Origin: an uncultured Collinsella sp.
Lineage (GTDB): Bacteria > Actinomycetota > Coriobacteriia > Coriobacteriales > Coriobacteriaceae
Assembly: GCA_900552735.1 (NCBI GenBank)
Contig: USBA01000104.1
Coordinates: 1-6,636 of the forward strand
Reading direction: 5' to 3'
Length of the DNA stretch: 6,636 bases
The notes under the pieces are model-generated. The model was given only the letters and a program-made list of their open reading frames with translations, ran no database searches and was not told where the DNA came from. Made by a program: the position numbers and the translations under genes. Within the stretch, counting starts at the first letter, position 1; the number at the start of each line of letters is the position of its first letter. This document shows, piece after piece, positions 6,320 to 6,636 of this stretch.

Positions 6320-6354
6320 GAATGTGACAAAGGGACAGTTCCTTTGTCACATTC
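6320..6354. repeat. Palindromic element overlapping the trmL stop codon
   Basis: GAATGTGACAAAGG (6320-6333) and CCTTTGTCACATTC (6341-6354) pair perfectly over 14 bp. One G-T and one A-T pair extend the stem to a 3-nt CAG loop. This is the best-preserved of the three copies. The right arm, read on the minus strand, supplies the last codon (ATG) and the TGA stop of the trmL frame. The element can form a stable 3'-end hairpin on the trmL mRNA. Its form fits a REP-like or miniature mobile palindrome, but no transposase is in the window. Confidence 0.82.
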
Positions 6355-6634
6355 CCGGAAAGCCTGTTTGGCGCAGGGCTTCGTAGAGGACGATGGCGGC
6401 GCTGTTGGAGAGGTTGAGAGCGCTGATGCGGTAGTCGTTCGGGTCGACGAAGTTGCCGCAGATATCCTGTCGAAGGATGGCTTCGTGGCTGTCCTCGGTA
6501 TGCCCGAGCGACTCCTCGTGGGCCTCCCAGGCGTCGGCGTTTTCGAGCGAGTCGCAATCGCGCAACATGGGGATGCGCTCGCAGCGCTCGGGCGCCGCGG
6601 CAAGCAGTGGCTCGGGAATCCCCGAGCTCTCGCT
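6347..6634 (-). CDS. trmL: tRNA (cytidine(34)-2'-O)-methyltransferase TrmL-like, C-terminal part (5' end beyond the window)
   Basis: The 95 visible residues form the SAM-binding, trefoil-knot end of a SpoU/TrmH-superfamily methyltransferase. SESSGIPEPLLAAAPERCERIPM (1-23) matches the TrmL segment G.E..GLP..LL......RIPM. RISALNLSNSAAIVLYEALRQTGFPG (69-94) matches the knot sequence NLSN...VV.YEA.RQ.G.PG. TrmL methylates the ribose of the wobble nucleotide in certain leucine tRNAs; that activity is known for the E. coli enzyme and inferred here. Between RIPM and the NLSN motif there are about 45 residues, where E. coli TrmL has about four, so a hydrophilic insertion of about 40 residues (LRDCDSLENA...DPNDY) precedes the knot. 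The frame is intact through it. The stop codon at 6347-6349 lies inside the palindrome 6320-6354. The family assignment is firm; the exact tRNA target is not. Confidence 0.82.
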   Translation of the reverse strand, partial: SESSGIPEPLLAAAPERCERIPMLRDCDSLENADAWEAHEESLGHTEDSHEAILRQDICGNFVDPNDYRISALNLSNSAAIVLYEALRQTGFPGM

Positions 6635-6636
6635 GC

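Noticed and set aside
1338..6354. The three palindromes as a CRISPR array or as the ends of one transposon
   Set aside because: They are kilobases apart, separated by genes unrelated to transposition, and each is individually palindromic. That fits dispersed elements rather than an array or paired transposon ends.

Overview
The window looks like chromosomal DNA of a high-G+C Gram-positive gut bacterium, most likely of the class Coriobacteriia (Collinsella or a relative). This rests on three things: strong G/C preference at third codon positions, the style of the TetM-like translation factor and the UvrA-like protein, and three copies of a palindrome built on GTGACAAAGGG that I recall as common in that group. 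The genus is inference; no rRNA gene or other marker settles it.

Layout, left to right. (1) Positions 2-1341 (+) hold the 3' two thirds of a TetM/EF-G-like translation GTPase. Its frame breaks near 356-370: domain II ends abruptly and domain III resumes in another frame, with roughly 25-30 expected residues missing. It is probably a pseudogene, or an assembly error. (2) Positions 1342-1434 are intergenic, with a decayed palindrome at the stop codon, three tandem 10-bp repeats that overlap a possible promoter, and a strong ribosome binding site. (3) Positions 1435-2553 (+) encode an AAA+ ATPase with a C-terminal winged-helix-like domain. (4) Positions 2546-5059 (+) encode a class-II-like UvrA homologue without the UvrB-binding domain; its start overlaps the ATPase stop by 8 nt. 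(5) A palindrome fills most of the 42-bp gap between converging genes. (6) Positions 6202-5102 (-) encode a second AAA+ ATPase, a clear paralogue of the first. (7) A 144-bp more A+T-rich gap holds the second ATPase's ribosome binding site, a possible promoter and a further palindrome. (8) Positions 6634-6347 (-) hold the 3' end of a TrmL-type tRNA methyltransferase that enters from the right edge.

The most interesting unit is the ATPase/UvrA-like pair, which looks translationally coupled, with the paralogous ATPase facing it. I infer that the ATPases may be DNA-binding switches or loaders working with, or regulating, the UvrA-like DNA-binding ATPase. The sequence shows the architecture but not the function. 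There is no rRNA, tRNA, CRISPR array or recognisable transposase here, and no gene-free stretch exceeds 300 bases.
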